Assembly (NCBI GenBank): GCA_964384025.1
Contig: CAYLJJ010000061.1
Location: forward strand, 1 to 41,900
Direction of reading: 5' to 3'
DNA: 41,900 nt
From: CAYLJJ01 sp964384025
GTDB taxonomy: Bacteria > Myxococcota_A > Bradymonadia > UBA7976 > UBA1532
The notes under the pieces were generated by a model. The model had not been told where the DNA came from, made no database searches, and saw nothing but the letters and a program-made list of their open reading frames with translations. The translations under genes and the position numbers were made by a program. Within the stretch, counting starts at the first letter, position 1. Each line of letters opens with the position of its first letter. Shown here in pieces: positions 33,793-41,900 of the stretch.

Positions 33793-34419
33793 ATGTACAA
33801 GCTGCTCTCTCTGATCCTGCTCTCCTATGCGGCCCAGGCTAAGCCTCCCAAGATCTTTCCCATCGTTTTTCACCTCTCTCAAGAAAGTGGAGCGTCGGTT
33901 GTTGAGGAAGCTTGGTTGGACGCAGAGATCAAGCACGCCAATGCTCTCTTTAAACCCCACGGGGTTCAGTTTGAGCGCTCCAGCTTGACTCTATCGAAGG
34001 GTCCCTCAGTGCTTAAGGATCGACGGGATCGCAATCGTTTGGGGAGGTTGCTGCTGCCCTCGGTGATCAACTGCTTTGTGGTCGCCACTCTTATGGATAT
34101 CCACACGCCTGGAGTAGAGCGAATGGGGGTGCATTGGCGCGTCTCTCAAAACCGCACTCGGCATATGGTCATCATCGCAGCTCACAGTCGTGCCACGGTG
34201 CTGGCCCACGAGTTGGGCCACTTTTTTGGAAATCACAAACACAGCAAGACACCCGGTAACATCATGAGCTATCAGCGTGAGGGATATCTGCCCTTCTTTG
34301 ATAAGCATCAAGGACGAGTGATCCGCGCTCACGCTCGCCGTTTTTTACGGACAGGGGAGCTCAAGCAGATCTCCCATAAGGCTGCACCCAAACCGGCTCA
34401 GAGGAGAGAGCCCCCTTGA
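33793..34419 (+). CDS. secreted metzincin-like zinc metalloprotease
   Basis: 208 residues. A signal peptide (MYKLLSLILLSYAAQA) is followed by a small protease domain. The zinc motif is AHELGHFFGNHKH (His139, Glu140, His143). A Met-turn-like NIMSY follows at 156-160, as in metzincins. The third zinc ligand does not fall at the canonical HExxHxxGxxH position: that place is Lys149, with His148 and His150 on either side, as if one residue were inserted. A basic/Pro tail (HKAAPKPAQRREPP) ends the protein. GGAGG precedes the ATG. It is upstream of and co-oriented with the giant RHS-type lipoprotein gene (79-base gap), so processing of that protein is a reasonable hypothesis. Confidence 0.85.
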   Translation: MYKLLSLILLSYAAQAKPPKIFPIVFHLSQESGASVVEEAWLDAEIKHANALFKPHGVQFERSSLTLSKGPSVLKDRRDRNRLGRLLLPSVINCFVVATLMDIHTPGVERMGVHWRVSQNRTRHMVIIAAHSRATVLAHELGHFFGNHKHSKTPGNIMSYQREGYLPFFDKHQGRVIRAHARRFLRTGELKQISHKAAPKPAQRREPP

Positions 34420-34498
34420 GCAGTATCAAGAGTCTCTCCTCGATCTCTTCTCCAAACTTCGCTACACAGCTTGAGTAGCCATTAAGAGGGGAGCTGTG

Positions 34499-37400
34499 AT
34501 GTTGAAGAGGGTTCTTTTTTTGGGGTTTCTATATTCTCTCTGCTCCTGTGACGACAGCGTAGGAAGCGGGAGGATGCTGGATCAAGGAAGGAGCCTGGAC
34601 GGAGCGCAACCTGCTCAAGATCAGGCGTTGGATCAGGGAGTCTCTCCTCAGGATATGATTCTTGAGCTGCCGATTCTTGATCAGCTGCTTGTTCCAGATC
34701 TCATCCCTCTCCTCGATCTCCCCTCTCCTCCAGATCTCAGCATCCCTTTAGATCTCCCCATCCCTTTAGATCTCCCCATCCCTTTAGATCTCCCCATCCC
34801 TTTAGATCTCACCCCCCTTCCGGATGTGGTTATCATTCCAGAGGATGTCACCCATGACGAGGGGGCTGCTGATCAGGGTTTAGAGGATCTCCTCCTCTTT
34901 CCCGATCTGGAACAGGACTTAGAAGATCTCTCTCTCCTCTCAGATCAACACAGCAGGCTCCCAGAGGCCTTTATTGAACACCCCTTCGATGCGGAGCCTG
35001 AGTTGGATGTTGCTCCTGAGCTTGATCTCCCTCCTCTAGATCAGGGCCAAGTTTGCCAAAACCATGAGGGCTGTCCTGAGGGGAGCAGGTGTGATGAGGG
35101 AGCCTGTAGAGAGGGCTGTAGAGAGGGGAGCTGTCCTGAGGGAGAGCGCTGTGATCCTGAGCACCGTTGTGTGATCCCCTGCGAGGCAGGGCGTTCCTGT
35201 GAGACGGGCGGCTTTGGTCTGTGCAGCGAGGGTCTGACCAGCTGCCCAGATGGAGAGCTGGGTCGAGCGCTTTGTAGCCCCCGTAGAGGACCCTCAGCGG
35301 AGCTATGTGACTGGTCTGATAACGATTGTGATGGCCGCGTTGATGAAGACTTCCCTGTAGACAGCCCCTGTCATGTTGGGGTGGGTGCCTGTGAGGTTCA
35401 AGGAGTCTTTCTCTGCGCAGGACCCCGGCAGGTGGCCTGTGATGCTCTCCCCAACTTTCCCTCAGCGGAGATCTGCGACGGGATCGACAATAACTGTAAT
35501 GGCAGCGTGGATGAGGGCCTCGACGCGCGCCCCCTCTGGGAGAGCTGCTATGAGGGGGCAGAGGGCAGCGAGCATCAGGGGATCTGCCGTCCAGGGCGGC
35601 GCTTCTGTGTAGAGGGAGAGATGGGCGCTTGTGAAGATCAGGTGATCCCCACATCTGAGATGTGTGACGGCTTGGACAATGATTGTGACGGCCTCCTTGA
35701 TGAGGGAGCAGATGGAGAGACCCTCGTGCGTGGCTGCTACTCCGGTCCTGAGGGCAGCGCAGATGAGGGGCTCTGTCAGGAGGGGCAGCAGCTCTGTATC
35801 GCTGGACGCTTTGGCCTCTGTCGAGATGAGGTGCTCCCTGCCCGAGAGATCTGTGATGGTCTGGACAATGACTGCAATGGCCTCGTAGATGAGTTGGGGG
35901 GCTGTGATTGTCTACCAGGGGAGGAGATGCCCTGCTATACCGGCCCTGAGGGCAGCGAGCTTCTTGGCCTCTGTCACCCTGGGCGGCAGTTCTGCTTGGA
36001 AGCGGGAGGCTTTGGCCCCTGTATTGGAGAGGTGGTCCCTCGCGTTGAGCTTTGTGATGGCCTGGATAATGACTGTGATGAACAGGTGGATGAGGGCATT
36101 GGGCTGGGTGAGCCCTGTCAGTTGGGTCTAGGGGCCTGTCAACGAGAGGGGATCGCTCAATGTGGACCCAACGCTGAGGTCCTCTGTCCGGTAGATCCAG
36201 GGCAGCCTGTAGCGGAGAGCTGTAACAACATCGATGATGACTGTGATGGGGAGATCGATGATGGATTGCGTACAGGACAACCCTGCGCTCAGGGAGAGGC
36301 TGGCTGTCGGGTCGAGGGGGAGCTGATCTGCCAAGCGGGCGCCCTGATCTGTGATGCTGAGCCTCAAAGCCCCAGAGCTGAGCTCTGCAATGGCTTGGAT
36401 GATGACTGTGATGGAGAGGTGGATGAGGAGGCAGAGAGTGTGGGTGATGCCTGCGCCCTGGGCCTGGGTCCCTGTATGGCTGATGGATTCCTGGAGTGTG
36501 AGGAGGGGGAGCTGCGCTGTAACGCAACCCCTGGAGAGCCAGGCCTAGAGCGCTGTAACACCATCGATGATGACTGTGATGGGGAGGTGGATGAAGAGGC
36601 CTTGGGGGTTGGGGGAATCTGCTCGGCTGGGCGTGGCGCCTGCCGCCGAGAGGGAGCGCGGATCTGTCGGGAAGGGGAGCTGATCTGTATCGCTGAGGCG
36701 GGCTCTCCAGGTGATGAGATCTGTAATGGCGTCGATGATGATTGTGATGGTGTGGTGGATGATGGCTACTTGGTAGGTCGCCCCTGTGCGCTTGGTGTTG
36801 GGGGTTGTGAGGTCTCCGGTTGGCGAGCCTGCCTGCCTGATGGAGAGGTGGCCTGTGACGCTGTGGCGGGAGAACCCTCAGAGGAGATCTGCAACGGCGT
36901 TGATGATGACTGTGATGGAGAGATTGATGAGGAAGTCTGTGTCGATCTGGCACCTCCCGAGGTCTATATTGAGCTTGATCCTCCCTCCGTGGGGGTTGGG
37001 GAGATTATCCAGGTTCAGGTCGTAGCTACAGATGACCTACGGATCGATCGCATCAGCTTGAGCATCGAAGGGCAGCCGATTCAGCTCAATGAGGAGGGCT
37101 GGGGATCGTTCTCCGCAGATCTGCCGGGTCGTTATATGGCTCTGGCCCAGGCCTGGGACACCGCAGGCAATCGGGCAGAGGCTCAACGTGCGATCCCTAT
37201 TCGAGATCCCTCAGATCTTGAGCCCCCCTATGTTCGCTTGCTGCTCCCTGAGGATCGCAGCGTGCTCACCCAGCGTACAGCCCTGTTGGGTAGTGTTCGA
37301 GATGATAACCTCGCCTTTTACCAGCTCCTGATCAGCTCTGATGGAGCTGACTGGCAGGTTATCAATGAGGGCTATGAGGTGGGCGAAGAGATGGAGGTGG

Positions 37401-40400
37401 GGGTCTTGGATCCTACGCTCCTGCCTTCGGGGATGCTACAAGTCAAGCTGATCGCTGAGGATATCAACACTCGCGCCTTCTATCATCAAGTCAGCTACAC
37501 CCTCCCCGAGGGGCTCTCTATAGGTGAGTATCGCGTCACTCTCAGGGATCTCTATCTGCCCATCGAGGGGCTGCCCATCAGCATCGATCGCAGCTATGAC
37601 AGCCAAGATCGCCGCCAAGGTGACTTTGGGCGGGGTTGGATCATGGGACGCAGTGATGGCTTCTTGATGGAGGATGTCAACAGCAACGTGATGGTGACCC
37701 TGCCTGATGGTCGTCGTGAGGTGTTCAGCATCGGCTACGATATCAACCCCATCATGGGGATGGGTCCCATCTTCTATACAGCGCCTTCAGGAGTACAGTC
37801 CCGGCTGATCAATCTGGATGATTGTCTCGCCACCGCTCAGGGGATCTGTATGTTCTCGGGACACAGCCCCGCTGAGACGATCCAACGCTATGAGTTGATC
37901 ACTCAGGAGGGCACCCGCTATGAGTTGGAGCAGGGGCGAGGGGTGGTCAAGTTGACTGATCGACGAGGAAATTGGACCCGCTTTGATCGCGACGCGATCA
38001 TCTCCTCCAAGGGCAGCTCCATTCTCTTAGAGCGAGATGAGCTGGAGCGCATCACAGCGATTCAAGATCCCGCTGGGGGCCGCATCCTCTATGAGTACGA
38101 CCAGCGTGGGGATCTCATCCGCGTAACCGACCAGTCGGGAGGGGTTCAAAGCTATCGCTATGACGATGAGCACCTTTTGTTGGAGATCATCGGCCCTGAT
38201 GGCCACCCCCTGGCGCGTACTGAGTATGACAACGAGGGTCGCAAGGTTCGACAGATCGACGCTCAAGGTGGAGTGATCCAGTATGATCATGACCTGGAGG
38301 GCCGCCGTGAAACGGTCACAGATCGTCGAGGCAACCAGACGATCTACAGCTATGATGAGCAGGGCCATATCATCCAACGGATCGACGCTCTGGGGCAGCT
38401 CACCACCTATCTCTATGAGGGCGATGCTCTCATCGAAGAGACCGACGCCAGCGGCGCGACTTGGAGCTATGAGTACACTGAGAATCTGCGCACTGGCATC
38501 ATCGATCCCTTGGGGCAGCGCAGCTCGGTGGAGTATGACGGCTTTGGCAACCCCCAGCGCCTCAGCCTCCCTGGAGGCCGCAGTCTGGGCCTGAGCTATG
38601 ATGGGCAAGGCCGCCAGATTGGGGTTGAGAATAGTGCAGGGGCCTTGATCAGCTATGATTACGATGAGGATGGAAATCGCAGCGCCTATAGTCGCGCTGA
38701 TGGGGCTCTCTTTCAGTTTCAGTATGACGAGGCGGGACAGCTGATAGGGGTCAGCGGCCCTGATGATTGGAGCCAAGCCTTTGAATATGACGCCCTGGGG
38801 CGCTTGGTCGCCCAGGTGGAGGCGGATGGCGGCCGAACAGAGCTGATCTTTGACGCTGTGGGGCGCCTGATGGGGCTGCGTCTGCCTGATGAGAGTGAGA
38901 TCTTGGTAGAGCGAGATGGCTGTGGTCGAGTGAGTGCTTTGACCGACGCCAATGGTCAGCGCAGCCGCTACAGCTATGACCCACGCGGCCTCCCTGTTGA
39001 GGTGGAGGATCCCCTGGGGGGGATCACGCGCTATGAGTACGATCCATCTGGGAACCTCAGCGCTCAGATCGACGCCGAGGGCAGTCGCTGGAGCTGGAGC
39101 TATGACGCCCTGGATCGCCCCACAGAGCGCCTAGATCCTCTGGGGAACCTCACTGAGATTCGCTATGATCCGGTGGGCCGGGTTTTGGGCTGGACCGATC
39201 CCGACGGAGATCGATTGGAGAACCATTTTGATGCCCTGGGGCGCGTCATCGAGATGGAGCAGGCTTCAGGGAGTGTACGCTACAGCTATAATGAGATGGG
39301 CTTCCTCAGTCAGGCCAGCTATCCAGAGGGGGTCGATCACTTTGAGTTTGACGCTGACGGACGCATGATTCGAGCGGAGAACCCCCAGGCTCGCTTAGAG
39401 TATAGCTATGGCCCTATGGGTCAGCGCAGTCAGCTCTCTACCCCTTGGGGCCTCAGCCGCTACAGCTACGATGCCTTTGCTCGCCTGGAGGAGCTGGAGT
39501 TGCCTGAGGGGGGCCTTTTGCGATTCCTCTGGAATGCGCGAGGCCAGCTTCAGGCGCTGGAGCGCCCGGGGGGGATCAGCACCCTCTATAGCTATGACGA
39601 GAATGGCCGCCCACTGGCGATGGAGACCCGTGATGCAGAGGATAATTTGCTCATCCGTGAGGCGCTGATGCGAGACAGCGCGGGGCGCGTCCTGCGTGTT
39701 GAGCGAGAGGATGGCAGTCAGCGGGATCTCATCTGGGATGCGCTGGGGCGTTTGACCTCCTCCTCAACTCTCAACGCTGAGGGGGTGCAGACGCGGCTAC
39801 GGCGTTATCAGTATGATGCTGTGGGCAACCGCAGTCGTATGGAGAGCGAGGAGGGGGAGGTCCTCTATCGCTATGACGCGGCCCACCGTCTCCTGGAAGA
39901 TGATCTCTACAGCTATGAATATGATGGCGCGGGCAACCTGATCGCACGAGTGGACGATGCGGGAGGACGCGAGCGCTTCAGCTATGACGAGCAGAATCGC
40001 TTGATCAGCTACGCTCGCTTCGCCCCAGATTCTCAACACCCAGAGTCTGAGACAGAGTATAACTATGATGGCTTTGGACGGCGCATCTCTAAACGCGTTG
40101 ATGGAGCCCTAACTCGCTATATCTACGATCAGCGCCAGCTCCTCCTGATCATCGAGCCTGATGGTCTGATCACCCGCTTTCACCATGGCCCCAACCTTGA
40201 CCATCTCCTGGGGATCAGCCGAGGAGGAGAAAGCTATCAAGTGATCCTTGATCTCAGAGGCGCGGTCATCGCGCTGTTGGATGAAGAGGGGCAGGTGGCC
40301 CGACGCCAATGGTGGGATGACTTTGGAGATCTTCTGAGGAGCGAGGGCTTGGTTGATCCCCTGCTGGGCTTTGGAGCGCGGCCTCTGGATCTGGAGAGCG

Positions 40401-41035
40401 GCCTCTTGGAGTTCCGCGATCGCCTCTATGATCCAGGTACAGGGCGTTTTTTTCAGGTCGATCCAGAGAAGGGAGAGCGGCTGCGGCCCCTCAGCCAACA
40501 CCCCTATAGCTTTGCCCTCAACGATCCCTACACGACTCGAGATCCCATGGGGCGCGCGGCTCTGGTCAGCTACTCTTTTACCGTGGGGCGGATTTTCGGG
40601 GTCGGCGGAAGCGCAGATACACCCAATTATTACGAGATGATGGGAGCCTTTATCGGCTTCTTCCATGGTTTTGCAGCTACCGGCCTTGTTTTCCTCGCGA
40701 ATGTTCTAGAGATCGCTTCGGGTGGAGGCGATGTGCGTGATCAGTGGGGGGTCGCCATGGAGCGCACTCAGAGCAAGATGAAAGAGATCCAAGGTCTCTT
40801 GGGGCAGGGAAAAGCTTTAGACAAAGGTGGTTTCGTTGGAGGCTACCTGGATGGCGCAAGCTTTCAGGTGGGGATCTCGATAGAACTGAAGCTTCCAGAG
40901 CCTGTGGATCAAGCGATGACCTTGGGGGGAGTTGAGAAACCCGAACGCTCCTGGACGATCTCCAAATCAGCAGGGGGCTTTGGAAGTGGGGTGGATAGTA
41001 TGCTCAGCTTCATCGGCCAGCTACAACCTCGCTGA
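34499..41035 (+). CDS. giant lipoprotein: MopE-like Cys/Asp repeats fused to an RHS/YD-repeat shell
   Basis: 2178 residues from ATG 34499 (AGGGGAG six bases upstream). Signal peptide with a lipobox-like SLCSC. Residues ~20-180: Asp/Leu/Pro-rich stalk including (PIPLDL)n. ~183-250: EGF-like Cys-rich part (CQNHEGCPEGSRCDEGAC). ~265-815: ten MopE-type units with the core CDGLDNDCDGxVDE. ~820-1005: two Ig-like domains. ~1008-1050: DUF6531-like IGEYRVTLRDLYLPIEGLPI. ~1150-1980: RHS/YD repeats (YSYDExGxL, YEYDxxGNL). RFFQVDP and DPMGR at ~1984-2019 mark the core end. A unique 160-residue C-terminus has a hydrophobic Gly-rich helix pair (MMGAFIGFFHGFAATGLVFLA). RHS shells commonly encase C-terminal toxins. 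No immunity-like gene follows, so toxin status is unproven. Confidence 0.93.
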   Translation: MLKRVLFLGFLYSLCSCDDSVGSGRMLDQGRSLDGAQPAQDQALDQGVSPQDMILELPILDQLLVPDLIPLLDLPSPPDLSIPLDLPIPLDLPIPLDLPIPLDLTPLPDVVIIPEDVTHDEGAADQGLEDLLLFPDLEQDLEDLSLLSDQHSRLPEAFIEHPFDAEPELDVAPELDLPPLDQGQVCQNHEGCPEGSRCDEGACREGCREGSCPEGERCDPEHRCVIPCEAGRSCETGGFGLCSEGLTSCPDGELGRALCSPRRGPSAELCDWSDNDCDGRVDEDFPVDSPCHVGVGACEVQGVFLCAGPRQVACDALPNFPSAEICDGIDNNCNGSVDEGLDARPLWESCYEGAEGSEHQGICRPGRRFCVEGEMGACEDQVIPTSEMCDGLDNDCDGLLDEGADGETLVRGCYSGPEGSADEGLCQEGQQLCIAGRFGLCRDEVLPAREICDGLDNDCNGLVDELGGCDCLPGEEMPCYTGPEGSELLGLCHPGRQFCLEAGGFGPCIGEVVPRVELCDGLDNDCDEQVDEGIGLGEPCQLGLGACQREGIAQCGPNAEVLCPVDPGQPVAESCNNIDDDCDGEIDDGLRTGQPCAQGEAGCRVEGELICQAGALICDAEPQSPRAELCNGLDDDCDGEVDEEAESVGDACALGLGPCMADGFLECEEGELRCNATPGEPGLERCNTIDDDCDGEVDEEALGVGGICSAGRGACRREGARICREGELICIAEAGSPGDEICNGVDDDCDGVVDDGYLVGRPCALGVGGCEVSGWRACLPDGEVACDAVAGEPSEEICNGVDDDCDGEIDEEVCVDLAPPEVYIELDPPSVGVGEIIQVQVVATDDLRIDRISLSIEGQPIQLNEEGWGSFSADLPGRYMALAQAWDTAGNRAEAQRAIPIRDPSDLEPPYVRLLLPEDRSVLTQRTALLGSVRDDNLAFYQLLISSDGADWQVINEGYEVGEEMEVGVLDPTLLPSGMLQVKLIAEDINTRAFYHQVSYTLPEGLSIGEYRVTLRDLYLPIEGLPISIDRSYDSQDRRQGDFGRGWIMGRSDGFLMEDVNSNVMVTLPDGRREVFSIGYDINPIMGMGPIFYTAPSGVQSRLINLDDCLATAQGICMFSGHSPAETIQRYELITQEGTRYELEQGRGVVKLTDRRGNWTRFDRDAIISSKGSSILLERDELERITAIQDPAGGRILYEYDQRGDLIRVTDQSGGVQSYRYDDEHLLLEIIGPDGHPLARTEYDNEGRKVRQIDAQGGVIQYDHDLEGRRETVTDRRGNQTIYSYDEQGHIIQRIDALGQLTTYLYEGDALIEETDASGATWSYEYTENLRTGIIDPLGQRSSVEYDGFGNPQRLSLPGGRSLGLSYDGQGRQIGVENSAGALISYDYDEDGNRSAYSRADGALFQFQYDEAGQLIGVSGPDDWSQAFEYDALGRLVAQVEADGGRTELIFDAVGRLMGLRLPDESEILVERDGCGRVSALTDANGQRSRYSYDPRGLPVEVEDPLGGITRYEYDPSGNLSAQIDAEGSRWSWSYDALDRPTERLDPLGNLTEIRYDPVGRVLGWTDPDGDRLENHFDALGRVIEMEQASGSVRYSYNEMGFLSQASYPEGVDHFEFDADGRMIRAENPQARLEYSYGPMGQRSQLSTPWGLSRYSYDAFARLEELELPEGGLLRFLWNARGQLQALERPGGISTLYSYDENGRPLAMETRDAEDNLLIREALMRDSAGRVLRVEREDGSQRDLIWDALGRLTSSSTLNAEGVQTRLRRYQYDAVGNRSRMESEEGEVLYRYDAAHRLLEDDLYSYEYDGAGNLIARVDDAGGRERFSYDEQNRLISYARFAPDSQHPESETEYNYDGFGRRISKRVDGALTRYIYDQRQLLLIIEPDGLITRFHHGPNLDHLLGISRGGESYQVILDLRGAVIALLDEEGQVARRQWWDDFGDLLRSEGLVDPLLGFGARPLDLESGLLEFRDRLYDPGTGRFFQVDPEKGERLRPLSQHPYSFALNDPYTTRDPMGRAALVSYSFTVGRIFGVGGSADTPNYYEMMGAFIGFFHGFAATGLVFLANVLEIASGGGDVRDQWGVAMERTQSKMKEIQGLLGQGKALDKGGFVGGYLDGASFQVGISIELKLPEPVDQAMTLGGVEKPERSWTISKSAGGFGSGVDSMLSFIGQLQPR
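34741..34812 (+). repeat. 18-bp in-frame tandem repeat, four copies (PIPLDL)
   Basis: The unit CATCCCTTTAGATCTCCC occurs four times in succession; three copies are identical and the fourth differs at its last bases. It encodes the hexapeptide IPLDLP in the stalk of the giant lipoprotein. Near-identity of the copies indicates recent slippage, so length is probably variable between strains. Confidence 0.95.
35295..36944 (+). repeat. ten MopE-like Cys/Asp-rich coding repeats
   Basis: Ten units of about 50-60 residues, each containing ExCDGxDNDCDGxVDE or a close variant (WSDNDCDG, GIDNNCNG, NIDDDCDG, TIDDDCDG, GVDDDCDG). Between them are QxG...GxCxxxGxxxC segments. The first five use DND/DNN and the last five DDD cores, suggesting block duplication. 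The Asp clusters resemble calcium-binding loops, and the family (MopE/putative metal-binding motif) is linked to metal binding. Boundaries are approximate. Confidence 0.9.
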
Positions 41036-41160
41036 CTCCAAAGTTGCGGATAAGAGAGTTCTGGCCAGTTTAAAGTTTTCTGTCACGAACTCATTTGTTT
41101 TACCCGGAATGAGGAACAGGGTACGGTGGCGCTTCATGCAGCATCTGGGGGATTTACGCT

Positions 41161-41900
41161 ATGCGAAACCAGCTTCGTTTGATGGCCTTGCTCCTACTCT
41201 CTTGGGTTAGCGTGGGGAACGCTCAAGATATCCAGGGTTTTAAGCCAGCGACAGGCTCTTGGAACTACCTCTCGGTCGAGGGAACACAGACTGGAGAAAT
41301 TGGGCGCTTTGTTCCTTCCCTTTACTTGAGTTATGGGCGCAATCCTCTTGTTGAGCGGGATGATAATGATAATGTCCGCAAGCTCATCATCGAGGATCTA
41401 ACCACCTTTGAATTCCACTTGGCTCTGTCTGTTCATGAGCGTGTTGAGATCGGCGCGGTCCTGCCCTTTGGCTACAGCAGCGGGAAACCTGATATTGAGA
41501 TCAACGGCCAAGTGGTCGGGGTGGACAATGCTGCGGGTATTGGAGATATTCGCTTGCACCCCAAGCTGATCCTCCTTGGGGTGGGGCAGAAGACCGGCTT
41601 TGGGCTGGCGGTCGTAACTCGACTCTCCTTTCCTACAGGAGACGCCGATGGGGGCAACTCCTCCAGGCACTTTGTCGCCAGCCCTAAGCTGGCTCTGGAG
41701 TACCGCGGAGAAAGCTTCCGCTTTGCCTTTAACGGAGGCTATCGCTGGCGTCCCACCAATCTAAAAGAGGTTGAGCCCCTCACCGTGGGGAACGGCATCC
41801 TCTATGGGGGTGCTCTGGGAGTAGACTTGGGGAGCCCCAATCTTGAGGGGATCTTTGAGGTCTATGGCACCCATTTCTCGGATGTTGCAGAGAATCAGGG
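41161..41900 (+). CDS. probable outer-membrane beta-barrel protein, 5' part only
   Basis: The open frame from ATG 41161 (GGGG about nine bases upstream) runs to the window edge without a stop. The first ~20 residues are a signal peptide (RLMALLLLSWVSVGNAQ). The rest shows alternating-residue strands and glycine turns: VPSLYLSYGRNPLV, TTFEFHLALSVHERVEIGAVLPFGY, GIGDIRLHPKLILLG, GLAVVTRLSFPTGD, FRFAFNGGYRW. This is typical of an outer-membrane barrel of the type that precedes OmpA or thrombospondin-type C-terminal domains in related bacteria. The C-terminus is not visible, so the final domain is unknown. It follows the giant RHS lipoprotein gene by 125 bases of non-coding sequence in which I see nothing distinctive. 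Confidence 0.75.
   Translation, partial: MRNQLRLMALLLLSWVSVGNAQDIQGFKPATGSWNYLSVEGTQTGEIGRFVPSLYLSYGRNPLVERDDNDNVRKLIIEDLTTFEFHLALSVHERVEIGAVLPFGYSSGKPDIEINGQVVGVDNAAGIGDIRLHPKLILLGVGQKTGFGLAVVTRLSFPTGDADGGNSSRHFVASPKLALEYRGESFRFAFNGGYRWRPTNLKEVEPLTVGNGILYGGALGVDLGSPNLEGIFEVYGTHFSDVAENQ

Noticed and set aside
34741..34812. Possible CRISPR-like repeats
   Set aside because: The 18-base units are directly adjacent without spacers and in frame in a protein stalk; no cas genes are present.
34971..36953. 660-codon minus-strand open frame
   Set aside because: It lies antisense to the MopE-like repeats; its His/Pro/Ser/Arg-rich translation is the mirror of the repeated plus-strand codons, with no signal or domain.

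Overview
The window is bacterial and gene-dense. Several secreted proteins begin with a lipobox followed by Asp/Gly/Ala-rich linkers. There is also a lipoprotein fusing MopE-like Cys/Asp repeats to an RHS/YD shell, a cyclase-like/AAA/TPR protein carrying a CHAT protease, and a large branched-chain acyl-CoA operon. Together these suggest a Myxococcota/Bradymonadota-type (former Deltaproteobacteria) chromosome. This is an inference from gene content; no rRNA is present to confirm it.

Layout. 1-3806: the end of a tRNA-Gly(CCC), the long (non-zinc) form of ribosomal protein S14, then a DUF58 protein and a TgpA-like transmembrane transglutaminase in tight succession. 3787-10458 (minus): a six-gene catabolic operon with three acyl-CoA dehydrogenases, an HMG-CoA-lyase-type enzyme, an enoyl-CoA hydratase and an acyl-CoA carboxylase beta subunit. 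This is a leucine/isovalerate-type set without its biotin carboxylase subunit. 10644-14891: CutA, a four-module Cys-rich lipoprotein ending in a 21-bp tandem repeat, an MBL-fold hydrolase, and a repeat-rich (probably beta-propeller) lipoprotein. 15005-19684 (minus): a DnaC-like AAA+ ATPase followed by a 1263-residue CHAT / cyclase-like / AAA / TPR protein. 19685-22658: decayed sequence (an FGE-sulfatase-like fragment and a transposase C-terminal fragment) around a YfbK-like VWA lipoprotein. 22659-23619: a 36-residue membrane microprotein, a two-helix membrane protein and an ECF sigma factor. 23657-28234 (minus): a heterodimeric ABC exporter and a fused MsrB-MsrA.

28487-33591 holds the most unusual unit. 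It is a four-gene plus-strand operon with a GHSTG lipase/esterase, a glycyl radical enzyme (GRE), an SCP2-like lipid-binding protein and the GRE-activating radical SAM enzyme. The last three are joined by ATGA start/stop overlaps. The GRE has the single-Cys GCVE active site of eliminase-type enzymes, not the Cys-Cys pair of pyruvate formate-lyase. There are no microcompartment genes. A GRE coupled to a lipase and a sterol-carrier-type protein suggests oxygen-independent radical chemistry on a hydrophobic or lipid-derived substrate, which I do not recognise as a described pathway.

33793-41900: a secreted metzincin-like protease with a shifted third zinc ligand, a 2178-residue lipoprotein (Asp/Leu-rich stalk, ten MopE-like repeats, Ig-like part, YD-repeat shell and a unique C-terminal domain), and the 5' part of a probable outer-membrane beta-barrel protein that runs off the window.
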